From an uncultured Prevotella sp. (GTDB lineage: Bacteria > Bacteroidota > Bacteroidia > Bacteroidales > Bacteroidaceae): DNA of 32,964 nt. Under the pieces are notes generated by a model. That model did no database searches, was not told the origin of the DNA, and worked only from the letters and a program-made list of their open reading frames with translations. The stretch lies in NCBI GenBank assembly GCA_900770025.1, contig CAAGIW010000031.1:1-32964 (forward strand). Reading direction: 5' to 3'. The position numbers were made by a program, and so were the translations under genes. Below, one piece after another: positions 14,582 through 25,100 of the stretch (position 1 is its first letter; the number at the start of each line of letters is the position of its first letter).

Positions 14582-15991
14582 TTATTCTTTCCAGTTGTCG
14601 GTGCGGAACGAACTCACGGGAAGTCCATCGCAGAAGAGGTCGCCTTGTGCCCAATCCTTGAATGCGTAACGCACAGCCACAGGGTGGGGCACCTTCTCGC
14701 TTTTTACATATACCTTGCTGCGTTCTATCCATGCCTTGGCGGGATGGAATACGTGGTCGTCTCCTGCCACTTCAAACAGATCGCTCTTGTAACCGTTCTC
14801 TCCATAAACCCACATGTTGGCACGTTCAAAACTCACCACAGCGGTATCACCCTTGAACGATACCTCTTTGTATCGTGCGCTCTCTGATGTAAGGCCCTCT
14901 ACACCGTAAGTCTTGTTGAGTGCTAACAATGCTAAGCGCATTCCTGCCAAATTCTTTTTGCGGGGATGGATGCCATATTCCAAACCGGCATCCATCAGCA
15001 CAGCCATGCCACAGTTGCTGATTTTCTTTTCCGCCAACATCTGTTGCTCGCGCAGAAAGGCGCTATTGATGGTGTAGTTGATGATTTTGTAGTCGTAGGG
15101 TGTAATCTGACAATAATAGAATGGGAAATCTCCCTGTTTCCATACACTGCGCCAGCCGTTCACCATAGCAGTCATCATGTCTGCATAGGTGGCATAGCGT
15201 GTCACGTTGTCTTCGCCTTGGTACCAAATTGCACCACGCATAGTGTAGCCCACCACTGGATGTAACATTCCATTGTACAATACGGTAGGTGTACGGTTCT
15301 TGGATTTAATGTCTGCGGGTGATGCGGGAATCTTTGCATCTGGAAAGGCTTTCAGCCAATCAGCAGTCATCCATGCCTCACAGGCAGAACCGCCCCATGC
15401 GGCCACAATCAGTCCTACGGGTACTCCCAAACTTTGGCGCAGTTCCTTGCCGAAATAGTAGGCAGTGGCACTGAACTCACGAACAGAGGCTGGCTGTGCC
15501 TCTTGCCATTTTCCACTCACAGTGTCAACAGGTGTAAAAGTGCTGTTACGTTTGATGGTGAACAGGCGCAGTTGTGGGTCGGTAGCATGCAGTATGTCCT
15601 GCACTGCATTCTCAATGGGCTGATTCTTGAAACCTTTCATCGGCATCTCCATATTGCTTTGTCCCGAACATATCCACACCTCTCCCATGAGGATATTGCT
15701 CAATACCGTGCGCTCTCCATCGTTTAGTGTAATGGTGTGCGGACCGCCTGCTGCGGGGGTTTGCAGTGCCATTGCCCATTTACCTTGGCTATCACTCTTT
15801 ACCGTGTAGGTGGTCTTGCTCCAGGATACATTTATCTTCACCACTGCATTGGCAGTGGCATTGCCCCAGATGTTGGCTTGACTGTTCTGTTGCATCACCA
15901 TTCCATCAGAAAAAATCTTGGAAAGGGTTACTTTGGCTTGTGTCATACCCACAGTAAATAGGGCTGTACATAGGAAGAGTATTTTTTTCAT
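14582..15991 (-). CDS. Sialate O-acetylesterase-type (SASA) carbohydrate esterase
   Basis: This 469-residue exported protein is an SGNH-fold esterase of the SASA family, which removes O-acetyl groups from sugars (sialic acids in animals, xylan or pectin sugars in plant-degrading bacteria). The signal peptide MKKILFLCTALFTVGMTQA precedes a beta-sandwich domain (about 20-100) and the SGNH domain. The nucleophile is Ser112 in WICSGQSNMEMPM; the oxyanion-hole region has WYQGEDN; the catalytic His is likely in EYGIHPRKKN. In many homologues an Asp directly precedes that IHP; here it is Gly, so the acid member of the triad may be supplied elsewhere. In this operon it would deacetylate glycans so the rhamnosidases and GH2 enzymes can act. 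Confidence 0.88.
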   Translation of the reverse strand: MKKILFLCTALFTVGMTQAKVTLSKIFSDGMVMQQNSQANIWGNATANAVVKINVSWSKTTYTVKSDSQGKWAMALQTPAAGGPHTITLNDGERTVLSNILMGEVWICSGQSNMEMPMKGFKNQPIENAVQDILHATDPQLRLFTIKRNSTFTPVDTVSGKWQEAQPASVREFSATAYYFGKELRQSLGVPVGLIVAAWGGSACEAWMTADWLKAFPDAKIPASPADIKSKNRTPTVLYNGMLHPVVGYTMRGAIWYQGEDNVTRYATYADMMTAMVNGWRSVWKQGDFPFYYCQITPYDYKIINYTINSAFLREQQMLAEKKISNCGMAVLMDAGLEYGIHPRKKNLAGMRLALLALNKTYGVEGLTSESARYKEVSFKGDTAVVSFERANMWVYGENGYKSDLFEVAGDDHVFHPAKAWIERSKVYVKSEKVPHPVAVRYAFKDWAQGDLFCDGLPVSSFRTDNWKE

Positions 15992-16046
15992 GTGAGTGTT
16001 TTTTAGTGTTGTGACTCTTGTGTTATTTTTTTTAATGGGGGGAGCA

Positions 16047-19000
16047 TCATTGTGCCTGTTTCAGTTTTATCGGACCTATCAGACCTGCGGGCAATAGGGA
16101 CTTTTCTGCTCTGCGGTATTTCCCGTTAGTCCAAATACCTTCAAACGGTGGAGTTCCGATGTCGTTGCCCTGCAGTGCGTTGGCCCATGTGTTTACAACT
16201 TCGATGACAATGGTGTTTTTGCCTTTTCTGACAGCCGATGAGATCTCCACCTCGTAGGGTGGCATCCACAGAGTACCGCAGTTCTGCCTGTTGACATAGA
16301 CGGTAGCAATGTTTTCTACCTGCCCCAGTTGCAGCATGGTACGCACTCTCTTCTTTCCCTTATGGGTGAAGGATGTGCGATAGGTGGCATGTCCGGAATA
16401 GTATTTCACGTGGTTGTCGGGGTGTGTTGCCCAGTTGAAAAGTGTGTCAGTCACTATTTCCTGTCGGGTTCTCTCGAATGTGACCTGCCATGGCTTGCAC
16501 CATTTAGGAGCATAGGAAGTGCCCCAAGTGGCAGGTGTGTGCAGCATGGATGTTGGTATCTCTTCGTCGCACAGCACTACGAAGCATGACTCGTAGGGAT
16601 TTAAGGAGAGTGTGTCTGCCAATACCTGTACCTTTCCAGTCATGGGATTTGCCATATAGCGATGGGTGCGCTGTGCCCTGAATACGGGTATGAAGCCTTG
16701 TTTCTCTTTCGTTTGGTTACTGATGAAATAGATGTCGGCTTCTGCAGCCTTACGGTGTGTATATCCAATCCCCTTGGGCAGCACAATATCTTTGCTGATG
16801 TTGAGTGCTGAAAGGTCCGTGTCAGTCCACGGACTGCGTATCACGGGTAGTCCCAAACGTTCAAGAGAGTCAATCCGTTGCCAACAGGTTATCAGACGGT
16901 CAGGATTCATCTTTCGTTCCATTGGTATCACCAGTGCACGATAGGTGGTACCCCATGGAGTTTTCAGTTGTCCATTTTCTACGTGTGCTCTGTCTAATAC
17001 GTCGCGGTTAAACGAATCGTAGGCATAGCCCTGCAGGGGATTTATCCAATTAGTTGCTTTGGTCATGTTGGCGGTGTGGGTCACTCCTACAGGACTAACC
17101 TCCAAAGGTTGTCCCACGTTGGCCAGGCGTTGCTTCTCTCTGACAATGTCCTCTGGGTGGAACAGTCCGGGCAGTGTGGTGACCAGACGCTCTGGAAGGA
17201 TAGACCTGCGAGGCATCTCATCGCCGGTATATATGGCCAGGTCGATCACTGGGTCGCCATATTGCAGTAACGACTGACAGCGCTTAATATACTCGTCAAA
17301 AGAGGTCATTTCTTTCCACCACGTGTTGTCACGCTGCATGAAAGTGCCGATGCCGTCGAGAGTCATGCCTGGTGCGCGATCAGTCCAAGGATTGTGTGTG
17401 TTCACATGAAACACAATGCTGTTGATACCCATGCAGTAGTTGTGGTCAAGTAGCGGCTTGAGCATGGCTGGATGCTCGTCCCAAGTGCCTCTTACTTCTG
17501 TGAATCCCTCTGCCTGTATGATGTTCTTTCCGTAGATATGTGCACCACTGATGGCATCAAGCATGTCGTTGGGTTTGTCGTGAGTGGGGCTGTTAAGCCA
17601 AAACTCGCCCATGGGATAATCCACATGTCGGTAGTGCATTAGTCCGTCACTTACCATGGTGGGAGCCACGCTCTCTGCAGAGAACCGACATCCATATTTC
17701 TTGCTCAGCAACTTTATTTCGGTGAAGAATATGTCATTGATTAGTTCGGCAATGGTGGTGCGTATATCTCGCAACACCTTCTCGGTGGACTGCGAGGAGG
17801 CAATAGGTACTCCTGCATATACGGGCAACCAGGGCTTCAGACTGTAACCACGGCGAAGTTCAAACTCGCGTGCAAAATTATTGCTCCAGTTTTGACATCC
17901 ACATTCCCAACTATCTACATGCACTCTGGTAAGCACACGTTTTGCCAAGTCACTGGGCGCATGGTTGTAGATATTGGCAAACCAGTTACAGAACTGCTTG
18001 TTGATGGCGCTTTTGGAGAATTTGTCACACTCCAGTCCTTTGCCGCCACCTCCAGTGGCATTGGTGTGCCCAGTGGAGGTGTGTCCCATGCGCAGTAGAT
18101 GCCATCTACCCTTGGGCAGGCAGATGCTGGTCTCACCTTTTGCTGATGTGTCAAACAACTGTCTGCTTAAGTCTATCATATCACCCTGTGGCACGCAGTC
18201 GGCATCGTCCACCTCGAAAGCCTTTGCCACACGCCATACTGCACCCGACTTTCCTTCGTAGCAGTCTATGATTGGTTCTGAACCGAGTAGGATGTTACCC
18301 ACCTTTAGGTTGGGCTTCCACTTGGCGGCATCCATGTCTTCTGCTCCTGGATCGCTGCCTTCGGGAGTCCAGTGAAACTTGAAGTATTTGCCTGTGGTGG
18401 CTGGAATGGCATACGTATTGTAGGCATCTGTATTTTGCCATCCAGAGCGTGGAGGAGCCAGTTCACGGATAAAGCGATAGTTTTTGCCGTCATCTGATAC
18501 GTAAATCTTGAACCGGTTTGCTTGATAGTTGTTGCCGCCTGTGATAATCCTGACACTGCGTAGGGTGAAAGGTGTATCGTAGGAGAACACAATATCGCAG
18601 GGAGAAGAAGACCGGAAGGGAAACTCCACTGATGATTTCGGTGTGCGTGTATCAACATATCTGGCAGGATAGGCAAACAGACCAATGTCCTCATAATAAT
18701 TCTGAAGGGTTTGTGGCATGGGTAAATGGCAATTGAACTTGCCTCCCTCCACGATAGTGTCGCTCCATACCACCTTCTGCATGGACTCTTCCGGTCGAAT
18801 CCATGGACCACCGCCCAGTGCAAAACCATCGGAGAAGTGGATACCCATCTGTAGATGTAGGCTGTCTGCCACCTGAAACACGGTGTTTATGCGTTTCCAC
18901 CATTCAGCAGACAACTGGCGTGAGGTGCCGTGATATTGTTCTCCGTCGGTAGTGTCCTTGATGGGCATCAGATAGAAGCCTGCGATGCCGGCATCGTGCA

Positions 19001-19196
19001 TGGCCTGAAGATCCAGTCGGATGGCTTCATCTGTCACACATCCGTACATCCAGTACCAAAAAGTCCAGGGACTGGCAGATACGGGTGGCTCAGAAAAATG
19101 CCTGTACCATTGGGGCACCTTTGGCTGTGTGTCTTCTTGTGCCATGCCGTATACACTTGCTAACAGTACAAGTGCGTATATACATATTCTCTTCAT
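16047..19196 (-). CDS. Alpha-L-rhamnosidase, GH106
   Basis: This 1049-residue exported enzyme has the hallmarks of GH106 inverting alpha-L-rhamnosidases. A signal peptide (MKRICIYALVLLASVYGMAQ) is followed by the conserved ASPWTFWYWMYGCVTDEAIR and DLQAMHDAGIAGFYLMPI, which open the TIM barrel, then EWWKRINTVFQVADSLHL and SDGFALGGGPWI. A discoidin/CBM-like insertion occupies about 180-300. Acidic residues of the catalytic barrel appear in HVDSWECG, FSAESVAPT and IIQAEGFTEVRGTW (Glu563 is a candidate catalytic residue). Later beta-sandwich domains, including a GH2-like jelly roll (about 930-1045, YVNRQNCGTLWMPPYEVEIS), complete the protein. Presence of both GH106 and GH78 implies two rhamnose linkages or contexts. 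It lies 23 bases after the upstream GH2 gene. Confidence 0.92.
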   Translation of the reverse strand: MKRICIYALVLLASVYGMAQEDTQPKVPQWYRHFSEPPVSASPWTFWYWMYGCVTDEAIRLDLQAMHDAGIAGFYLMPIKDTTDGEQYHGTSRQLSAEWWKRINTVFQVADSLHLQMGIHFSDGFALGGGPWIRPEESMQKVVWSDTIVEGGKFNCHLPMPQTLQNYYEDIGLFAYPARYVDTRTPKSSVEFPFRSSSPCDIVFSYDTPFTLRSVRIITGGNNYQANRFKIYVSDDGKNYRFIRELAPPRSGWQNTDAYNTYAIPATTGKYFKFHWTPEGSDPGAEDMDAAKWKPNLKVGNILLGSEPIIDCYEGKSGAVWRVAKAFEVDDADCVPQGDMIDLSRQLFDTSAKGETSICLPKGRWHLLRMGHTSTGHTNATGGGGKGLECDKFSKSAINKQFCNWFANIYNHAPSDLAKRVLTRVHVDSWECGCQNWSNNFAREFELRRGYSLKPWLPVYAGVPIASSQSTEKVLRDIRTTIAELINDIFFTEIKLLSKKYGCRFSAESVAPTMVSDGLMHYRHVDYPMGEFWLNSPTHDKPNDMLDAISGAHIYGKNIIQAEGFTEVRGTWDEHPAMLKPLLDHNYCMGINSIVFHVNTHNPWTDRAPGMTLDGIGTFMQRDNTWWKEMTSFDEYIKRCQSLLQYGDPVIDLAIYTGDEMPRRSILPERLVTTLPGLFHPEDIVREKQRLANVGQPLEVSPVGVTHTANMTKATNWINPLQGYAYDSFNRDVLDRAHVENGQLKTPWGTTYRALVIPMERKMNPDRLITCWQRIDSLERLGLPVIRSPWTDTDLSALNISKDIVLPKGIGYTHRKAAEADIYFISNQTKEKQGFIPVFRAQRTHRYMANPMTGKVQVLADTLSLNPYESCFVVLCDEEIPTSMLHTPATWGTSYAPKWCKPWQVTFERTRQEIVTDTLFNWATHPDNHVKYYSGHATYRTSFTHKGKKRVRTMLQLGQVENIATVYVNRQNCGTLWMPPYEVEISSAVRKGKNTIVIEVVNTWANALQGNDIGTPPFEGIWTNGKYRRAEKSLLPAGLIGPIKLKQAQ

Positions 19197-19219
19197 CGTA
19201 GTTTGTTAATGTGATATCA

Positions 19220-22105
19220 CTATTCAAAATGCAGTGTTACTTGTCCGCTACGTTCTCCCTGTGCCCATACAGCCTGTGCCGATGGCCCGTTGAGGTCGGT
19301 GGTATTCACCTTGTTGCGTACAGCAGGGATGACTTGCAGCAGACTGATACCTGTATCGGGAAGCGTGTAGAGCAACTGATCACGGCCATCGCGTGGCTGA
19401 TAGACGCCCACGTACTCTGTATCGTTACCTGGTACCATGCTGATGGTTCCAATGGAAGTGGTTATTTTCATCCACTGTACACCTGCAAAATATCCTTTGA
19501 ACTCAGGATATTCAAAACTTTCGCCGGGAATAGGATCGTTGTAATCGTTCTGCCAAACGCCTAATTGTGGTCCGTGCAGACGGTTCTTCCACACACGATA
19601 AGGCCCCATGCCCAACCATTGTTTGTGCTGAACCTCCTTTTCTGGAAGACTGAAACCGATGCCCATCATATCTACGACACCATTGAAATGGTATGTGTAG
19701 GCCAGACGAACGATGCCGTTGGGAGCAATGTGCCACTCTGCCTTTTGCAGTGATCCCAGTTTGTAGAGGGCGGTGACTACCAGCGTGTCGTTTTCTCCGT
19801 CACTTACCGTCAGTCTGTCAAATTTACCTTGATCCTCGTATGCGGTGTAAGTGGTCTTTTTCTTTTCCGCTTCTGGATCATCATGGTTATAGAATTGGTC
19901 GAAAGAACGGTCGCTGCGGCGATAGGCAAAGAATGTGGGACCATTGCCGAAATGGTAGTCTCCCTTGGCTGTCTTGACTGTTTGTAGTCTTCCGTTTTCC
20001 GTATTGAACACGAAAGTGGTATGGTGGGCAGTTACCACACCATCGTTGTATGTGGGGCGTGATTTACGCATCCTGTCCTCCTTCTGTGTCAGGATGTCTT
20101 CTGCAGTGTCTTTCATCTTGAAAACCCAGGTAAATATCTCCATGCCTGTGTAGTCGGTAGCTTTTACGGTCATTGCTTCAGCTTCTTCAGGGGCTGCACC
20201 CATCTGTATCTCACCCTTTTTGCCTGGTGCTACATTGAGTCCATTTACTACCTTACTTTGGATGGAATGTGCTTGCCCGTTTTCATATTTCACGAAATTG
20301 ATGTCAAAGCGTACATCCTTCAATGACAAGAAGTCGTACCTGTTTTCCACTATGATGTTGCCTCCCTCAAAGCCACAGCATGGATAGGTTTGGGAGCATC
20401 CGCCATTATCAAGTAGCAACCGTTCGTTCTGTCCTCCCAGTGTCACTTGTACAGGACTCCATACTTGTTTGACGGTGTAGTAACTTCCCTCTTTCTCGTG
20501 ATGAGGTCCTACGATACCATCGGCTCCGTAGTTGCCCACATTGTCGATCATGCCGTTGAGGTCGGTGCGTACAACTCCCTCATCGGCATAGGCCCATATA
20601 AATCCGCCGGCACAGCGTGGCCATGCACGCATCAGCTGCCAATAGTCGTAGAGCCCAGCACCTGCCCCCCCATCATAGAGGGCATGTAAAAACTCTGTAG
20701 GCATAAATATCTGTGGACGACGCATGTGTTCTTCGCTTTCACCATACGAGCGGTAATGCATCGTTTCATATCCTCCGAAGTTGCCTTGTGGATGTAGCAC
20801 GGGTCGTTTCTGTATGTCCCAGATGTGGAATTCCCCATTCAGTTCATCGTTCCATCCTTTTTCGTTGCCGTTGCTCCACCAAATGATGCAAGGGTGGTTT
20901 ACATCGCGTGTCACCATTTCCTTGACAAGTTTTTGTCCGTTGATGGTTTCATGATGACCGTGCCAGCCACTCAGCTCGTCCATCACATAAAGTCCCAAAC
21001 TGTCGCAGGCATCATAGAATTCGGGATCTGCTGGATAATGTGAAAGACGTACTGCATTCATGTTCATACTCTTGATGAGCATAACATCGGAAATGTTGAG
21101 GGCCTTGTTGAGTGTTCGGCCGGTCTCTGGCCAGAAACTATGGCGGTTTACACCACGGATATTCACCTTCTTGCCATTGATATACAGCCCATCGCTTTCT
21201 CGCGTTTCTATGGTGCGGAAACCGAACTTGTCTTTTTCGATGTGTATGGTTTTCCCGCTTTTATCTATCAGTGCAAACTCCACGGCATATCGATGAGGAG
21301 TTTCAGCTGTCCATTGTCTGGGACTGTTGACATGAAAGGAAATGTCGGCATGGTCAGAACCTTGACGAATCTCGCATAGGTTTTCTGCCACCTTCTTGCC
21401 TTGCAGGTCGGAGATGACTGTACGTATCTTGGCTCCCTCCAGCACTTTGTTGATGAGCACATACGCATTGAAAGCACCATCGGCTTTGGCATCAATGGCT
21501 GTACGCTCGATATTGAACGCCGGTTTGCTGACGATGAAAACCGGACGGAAAATACCTCCGAAGTTCCAATAGTCGGCACGACGTTCCGACAGATTCACAC
21601 CGGCATTGCTGCTCTCCTTGCTTACGGTTACTTCCAATAAGTTTTTCTTATTTCCGAAGAACACGCGGTCGGATACATCGTAGGTGAAGCGATAGAATGC
21701 ACCTTGGTGCATGGAACCCGCCTTGCGTTTGTTAATTTTGACCTCCGTGTCGGTCATGGATGCCTCGAATACCAGATCAATGTGTCTGTTTTCCCACTCC
21801 TTGGGCAGTGTGAACTCATATTTGTATAAACCTTTCTCATCGGCAATACCATCAGGAAAAGCCTTACCGTAAAACTTCATGCCATATTGGTAGGTGCCAA
21901 AGCCCTGTAGTTCCCAGCAAGAGGGTACGCCTATCTTAGTCCATTTCCCGGAATTGTTGCCACCAGTGCATTGAAAATCCCATTGCACCATGTCATCACT
22001 ACCGGTGCCACTTAAATATTGTCGATGGGTCAATACATCATTTTGTGCCATTGTAGCCATGCTGTTCAGCAGCAGGGTAAGGGCTGAGATGAATAGTCTT
22101 TTCAT
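19220..22105 (-). CDS. Glycoside hydrolase family 2 (beta-galactosidase-like)
   Basis: This 961-residue exported protein has the GH2 layout: signal peptide (MKRLFISALTLLLNSMATMA), sugar-binding jelly roll (about 30-190, VPSCWELQGFGTYQYG), immunoglobulin-like domain, TIM barrel (about 300-560), then further beta domains including a large C-terminal beta-sandwich (Bgal_small_N-like). The barrel start is RGVNRHSFWPETGR; the acid/base is Glu415 in WWSNGNEKGW. The best nucleophile candidate is Glu471 in FMPTEFLHALYDG, which replaces the usual SEYxHAMGN motif of LacZ. Residues FIWAYADEGVVR follow at the normal place. This retaining enzyme probably releases a beta-linked galactose or uronic acid in the periplasm. 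The linkage is not predictable from the sequence. Confidence 0.9.
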   Translation of the reverse strand: MKRLFISALTLLLNSMATMAQNDVLTHRQYLSGTGSDDMVQWDFQCTGGNNSGKWTKIGVPSCWELQGFGTYQYGMKFYGKAFPDGIADEKGLYKYEFTLPKEWENRHIDLVFEASMTDTEVKINKRKAGSMHQGAFYRFTYDVSDRVFFGNKKNLLEVTVSKESSNAGVNLSERRADYWNFGGIFRPVFIVSKPAFNIERTAIDAKADGAFNAYVLINKVLEGAKIRTVISDLQGKKVAENLCEIRQGSDHADISFHVNSPRQWTAETPHRYAVEFALIDKSGKTIHIEKDKFGFRTIETRESDGLYINGKKVNIRGVNRHSFWPETGRTLNKALNISDVMLIKSMNMNAVRLSHYPADPEFYDACDSLGLYVMDELSGWHGHHETINGQKLVKEMVTRDVNHPCIIWWSNGNEKGWNDELNGEFHIWDIQKRPVLHPQGNFGGYETMHYRSYGESEEHMRRPQIFMPTEFLHALYDGGAGAGLYDYWQLMRAWPRCAGGFIWAYADEGVVRTDLNGMIDNVGNYGADGIVGPHHEKEGSYYTVKQVWSPVQVTLGGQNERLLLDNGGCSQTYPCCGFEGGNIIVENRYDFLSLKDVRFDINFVKYENGQAHSIQSKVVNGLNVAPGKKGEIQMGAAPEEAEAMTVKATDYTGMEIFTWVFKMKDTAEDILTQKEDRMRKSRPTYNDGVVTAHHTTFVFNTENGRLQTVKTAKGDYHFGNGPTFFAYRRSDRSFDQFYNHDDPEAEKKKTTYTAYEDQGKFDRLTVSDGENDTLVVTALYKLGSLQKAEWHIAPNGIVRLAYTYHFNGVVDMMGIGFSLPEKEVQHKQWLGMGPYRVWKNRLHGPQLGVWQNDYNDPIPGESFEYPEFKGYFAGVQWMKITTSIGTISMVPGNDTEYVGVYQPRDGRDQLLYTLPDTGISLLQVIPAVRNKVNTTDLNGPSAQAVWAQGERSGQVTLHFE

Positions 22106-22125
22106 AATCTATTGTGTTTCGAATG

Positions 22126-25100
22126 TTATTTTTTTCTGAATTGGAGATGCAAACTATAAGGTTGCTGTTTTACAGAATAGCGCATCAGTACACCAGGACC
22201 GCAACTACTATTTCCCAGTCCCATCACTACTGCGTTGATGTGCAGATATGTGTAGGGTTCCGTTTCAAGATCGCAGTCGTGTTTTACTGTGCACAATTGT
22301 CGAGTGGAGTAGGGTAGGACCGAGAAAGAAAAAGGTGCATCGCTTCCGTTGGTGATGATCCAGCCTTTTCCTTTGTTGTCTGTGAGTTGCAACATAGCCA
22401 CCTTCTCGTGGTTGCCACTCATCTGTGGACGGGGATAGTGTACATACTGTTGTTCCACGGTGCTCTGCCACATGCCGATGGAGGCTGCTTCCTGCCTGTC
22501 TGGATAATTGTCTGAGGGTCCCATTCCATAATACTGTAAACGGTTATAGGTAGCAGGAAGTGTCATGGTAATACCCACACAAGGCAGCGGAGGTAATTCT
22601 CCCTCAGGGGTAAATGATACGTGGAGATCCACATTGCCCTCATGGTCCATTGTATATTGATAGTTGGTGCAGATGCTTCCCCTGAGATATTTATGAATCG
22701 TGGTGGCAGAAACGGTTACAGTACCGTCTTCATTAGTGATAGCGTTGGGGGCTATGGCGTTCTCTAAGGTAGGTTTGTCCAGTAGATTGTTGCTCCAGTC
22801 TTTTGCCATCCAATTGCCAAAACCACGGTCGTTGTCTGTCGGAGCATGATAGAATCGTGGCTGTATCTGCTCTATCCATGCCAAAGCTGTTTCTTCATTG
22901 ATTCTTTTCCCTTTTTTCAGTGGCTTTGCCTTGAATGCTGTGGCCAGTGCATCGTTTAGAACAAACTGCCCATTGCACACCTCGTGTCCTTTTGATGCCC
23001 AAGGCAAATCCTCACGCAATACCAATGATACATTGAGGCGCACATCGTCATTTGGTCCTTTTTGAATACGTGTTATGGCTTTCTGTAGTTTGGATCCTCC
23101 TTGTACATCGATTGGATGGAGGGCATATCCTTGTGCATCCGTATTAGTGGATTCTGTCATCATTGCCTCGCCATGAGCTGTAGTTTTGCCGTTTCGAGTG
23201 ATGTTCCATGCAATCATATACCGGTTGTGGCAAGCGTGTTCATCCAACTTTCTGAAAAGCAGTGTTTCGTTCTTCCAAATAGGACGGAAAGGAGCATACA
23301 CCTGTTTTACCTCTTCGTATTTAGGAGTAATCTGTCTGTCTGAGGTAACAATCCCTTTTACGCAGAAAGCTCCGAGATTGGGCACATCGTTAAAGTCACC
23401 TCCGTAGGCTACCATGGTCTTGCCGTCAGTGCGTTTCTTAAAAATACCCTCGTCTGCCCATTCCCATATAAAGCCACCCAACATGCGTGGGTTACTGTAT
23501 ATTTCGTCCCAATAGTCCTTGAAATTGCCCAAGGCGTTTCCCATAGCGTGGGCATATTCACTGGTTAGTACGGGTCTGTTGTCGTTTTTCTTCTCTGCTA
23601 TTTCCAATAGCCGCTCCCATCGGGCGTTCTCAGGACGCTCCATATTGCTGTCCTTTACTCCAGGATTCAGATACTCTTGTTTCACACGCGGATAGAACCT
23701 GCTGATGACATCTACAGTGGAGGGATCCTTGCTGTCAGGGCCTTGTGCTCCTTCATAGTGGATGAATCTGGTGGGATCGTATTCCTTGAGCCATGCTCCT
23801 GTCGCTGCGAAGTTGGGCCCCCACCCTGATTCGTTGCCCAGAGACCAGAATATGACGCAGGCATGGTTCCGGTCACGCACGGCCATACGTTGAGTCCTGT
23901 CGATGAAAGCTGCCGCCCAAGAGGCTTCGCTTGCCAGTTTTCCACGCAATCCGTGTTCCTCGATATCGGCTTCATCCATGACATAAATGCCGTATTCATC
24001 ACACAATTCATACCATCTGCTGCAGTTGGGATAATGGCAGGTGCGCACTGCATTGATATTGCACTGCTTCAGTAGTCTGATGTCTTTCATCATCTGTTCC
24101 TCAGTGGTCACTTTACCTGTCAGTGGATCCATCTCATGCCTGTTGACACCACGCAGTCTCACCTGTTTTCCGTTTACTAAGAATCTGCCGTTGTCAATCT
24201 CTAATTTGCGGAATCCTACTTTTATTTCCACCCTTTCAACGGTTTGTTGAGTAGAATCCTTCAGTGATACTTTGAGGGTATATAGGTAGGGCGTTTCTGC
24301 ACTCCATTTCTTTGGATTCTTGATAGCAGTCTTCATCCAGCCGTAAGGGGCATACCCTCGCTGGGGATTGCGCTCATTCATTATTTTTCCTTTGTTGTCC
24401 AGATTGAGCATGGTGACAGCCTCTTGTTGAAGTGTTTTGTCAAGTACCGCTTTTCCCTCGGCATCATAGAGCATGGCCTCTACGTGAAAACCTTCTCCAC
24501 GCTGTCCTTCTGTTACCGAGAGGTGTGGATCAATCACCAGTATTGCGTCTTTGCAGGCCTCATCAAGTAGGGTGCGCACTCCCAAATCGTCAATTCTGAT
24601 GCGTGGTGTGGCATACAGATAGATGCTTCGGTGTATGCCTGCGATGCGCCACATATCTTGATCTTCCAGATAACTGCCATCGGAATACTTCATCACTTTC
24701 ATGGCAATCAGGTTTGTGCCTTTGTGCAGATAGGGCGTGAGTCTAAATTCAGCCGGTTCCATGCTGCCCTGGGAGTATCCTACTTTTTGTCCGTTGACAT
24801 AAACATAAAAAGCACTTGCCACAGAACCGAAGTGTATGTAAACCTCTTTCCCTTCCCAATCAGCAGGCAATTCAAAGGTTCTGCGATAACATCCTGTTGG
24901 ATTCCTTTCCGTGTAGGAGGTGTATTTCTTTTTGGGTTCTTTCATTACGAAAGGGGGCTGTATCTTGAATGTATAGCCTGAACTGCTGTAAATGGGGGTG
25001 CCGTAGCCATTCATCTCCCAGTCTCCAGGCACAGTCATATAGTCCCAATTACTGTCATCATGTCCCACTTTGTAGAAATCAGCAGGTTGGGCATCGGGTG

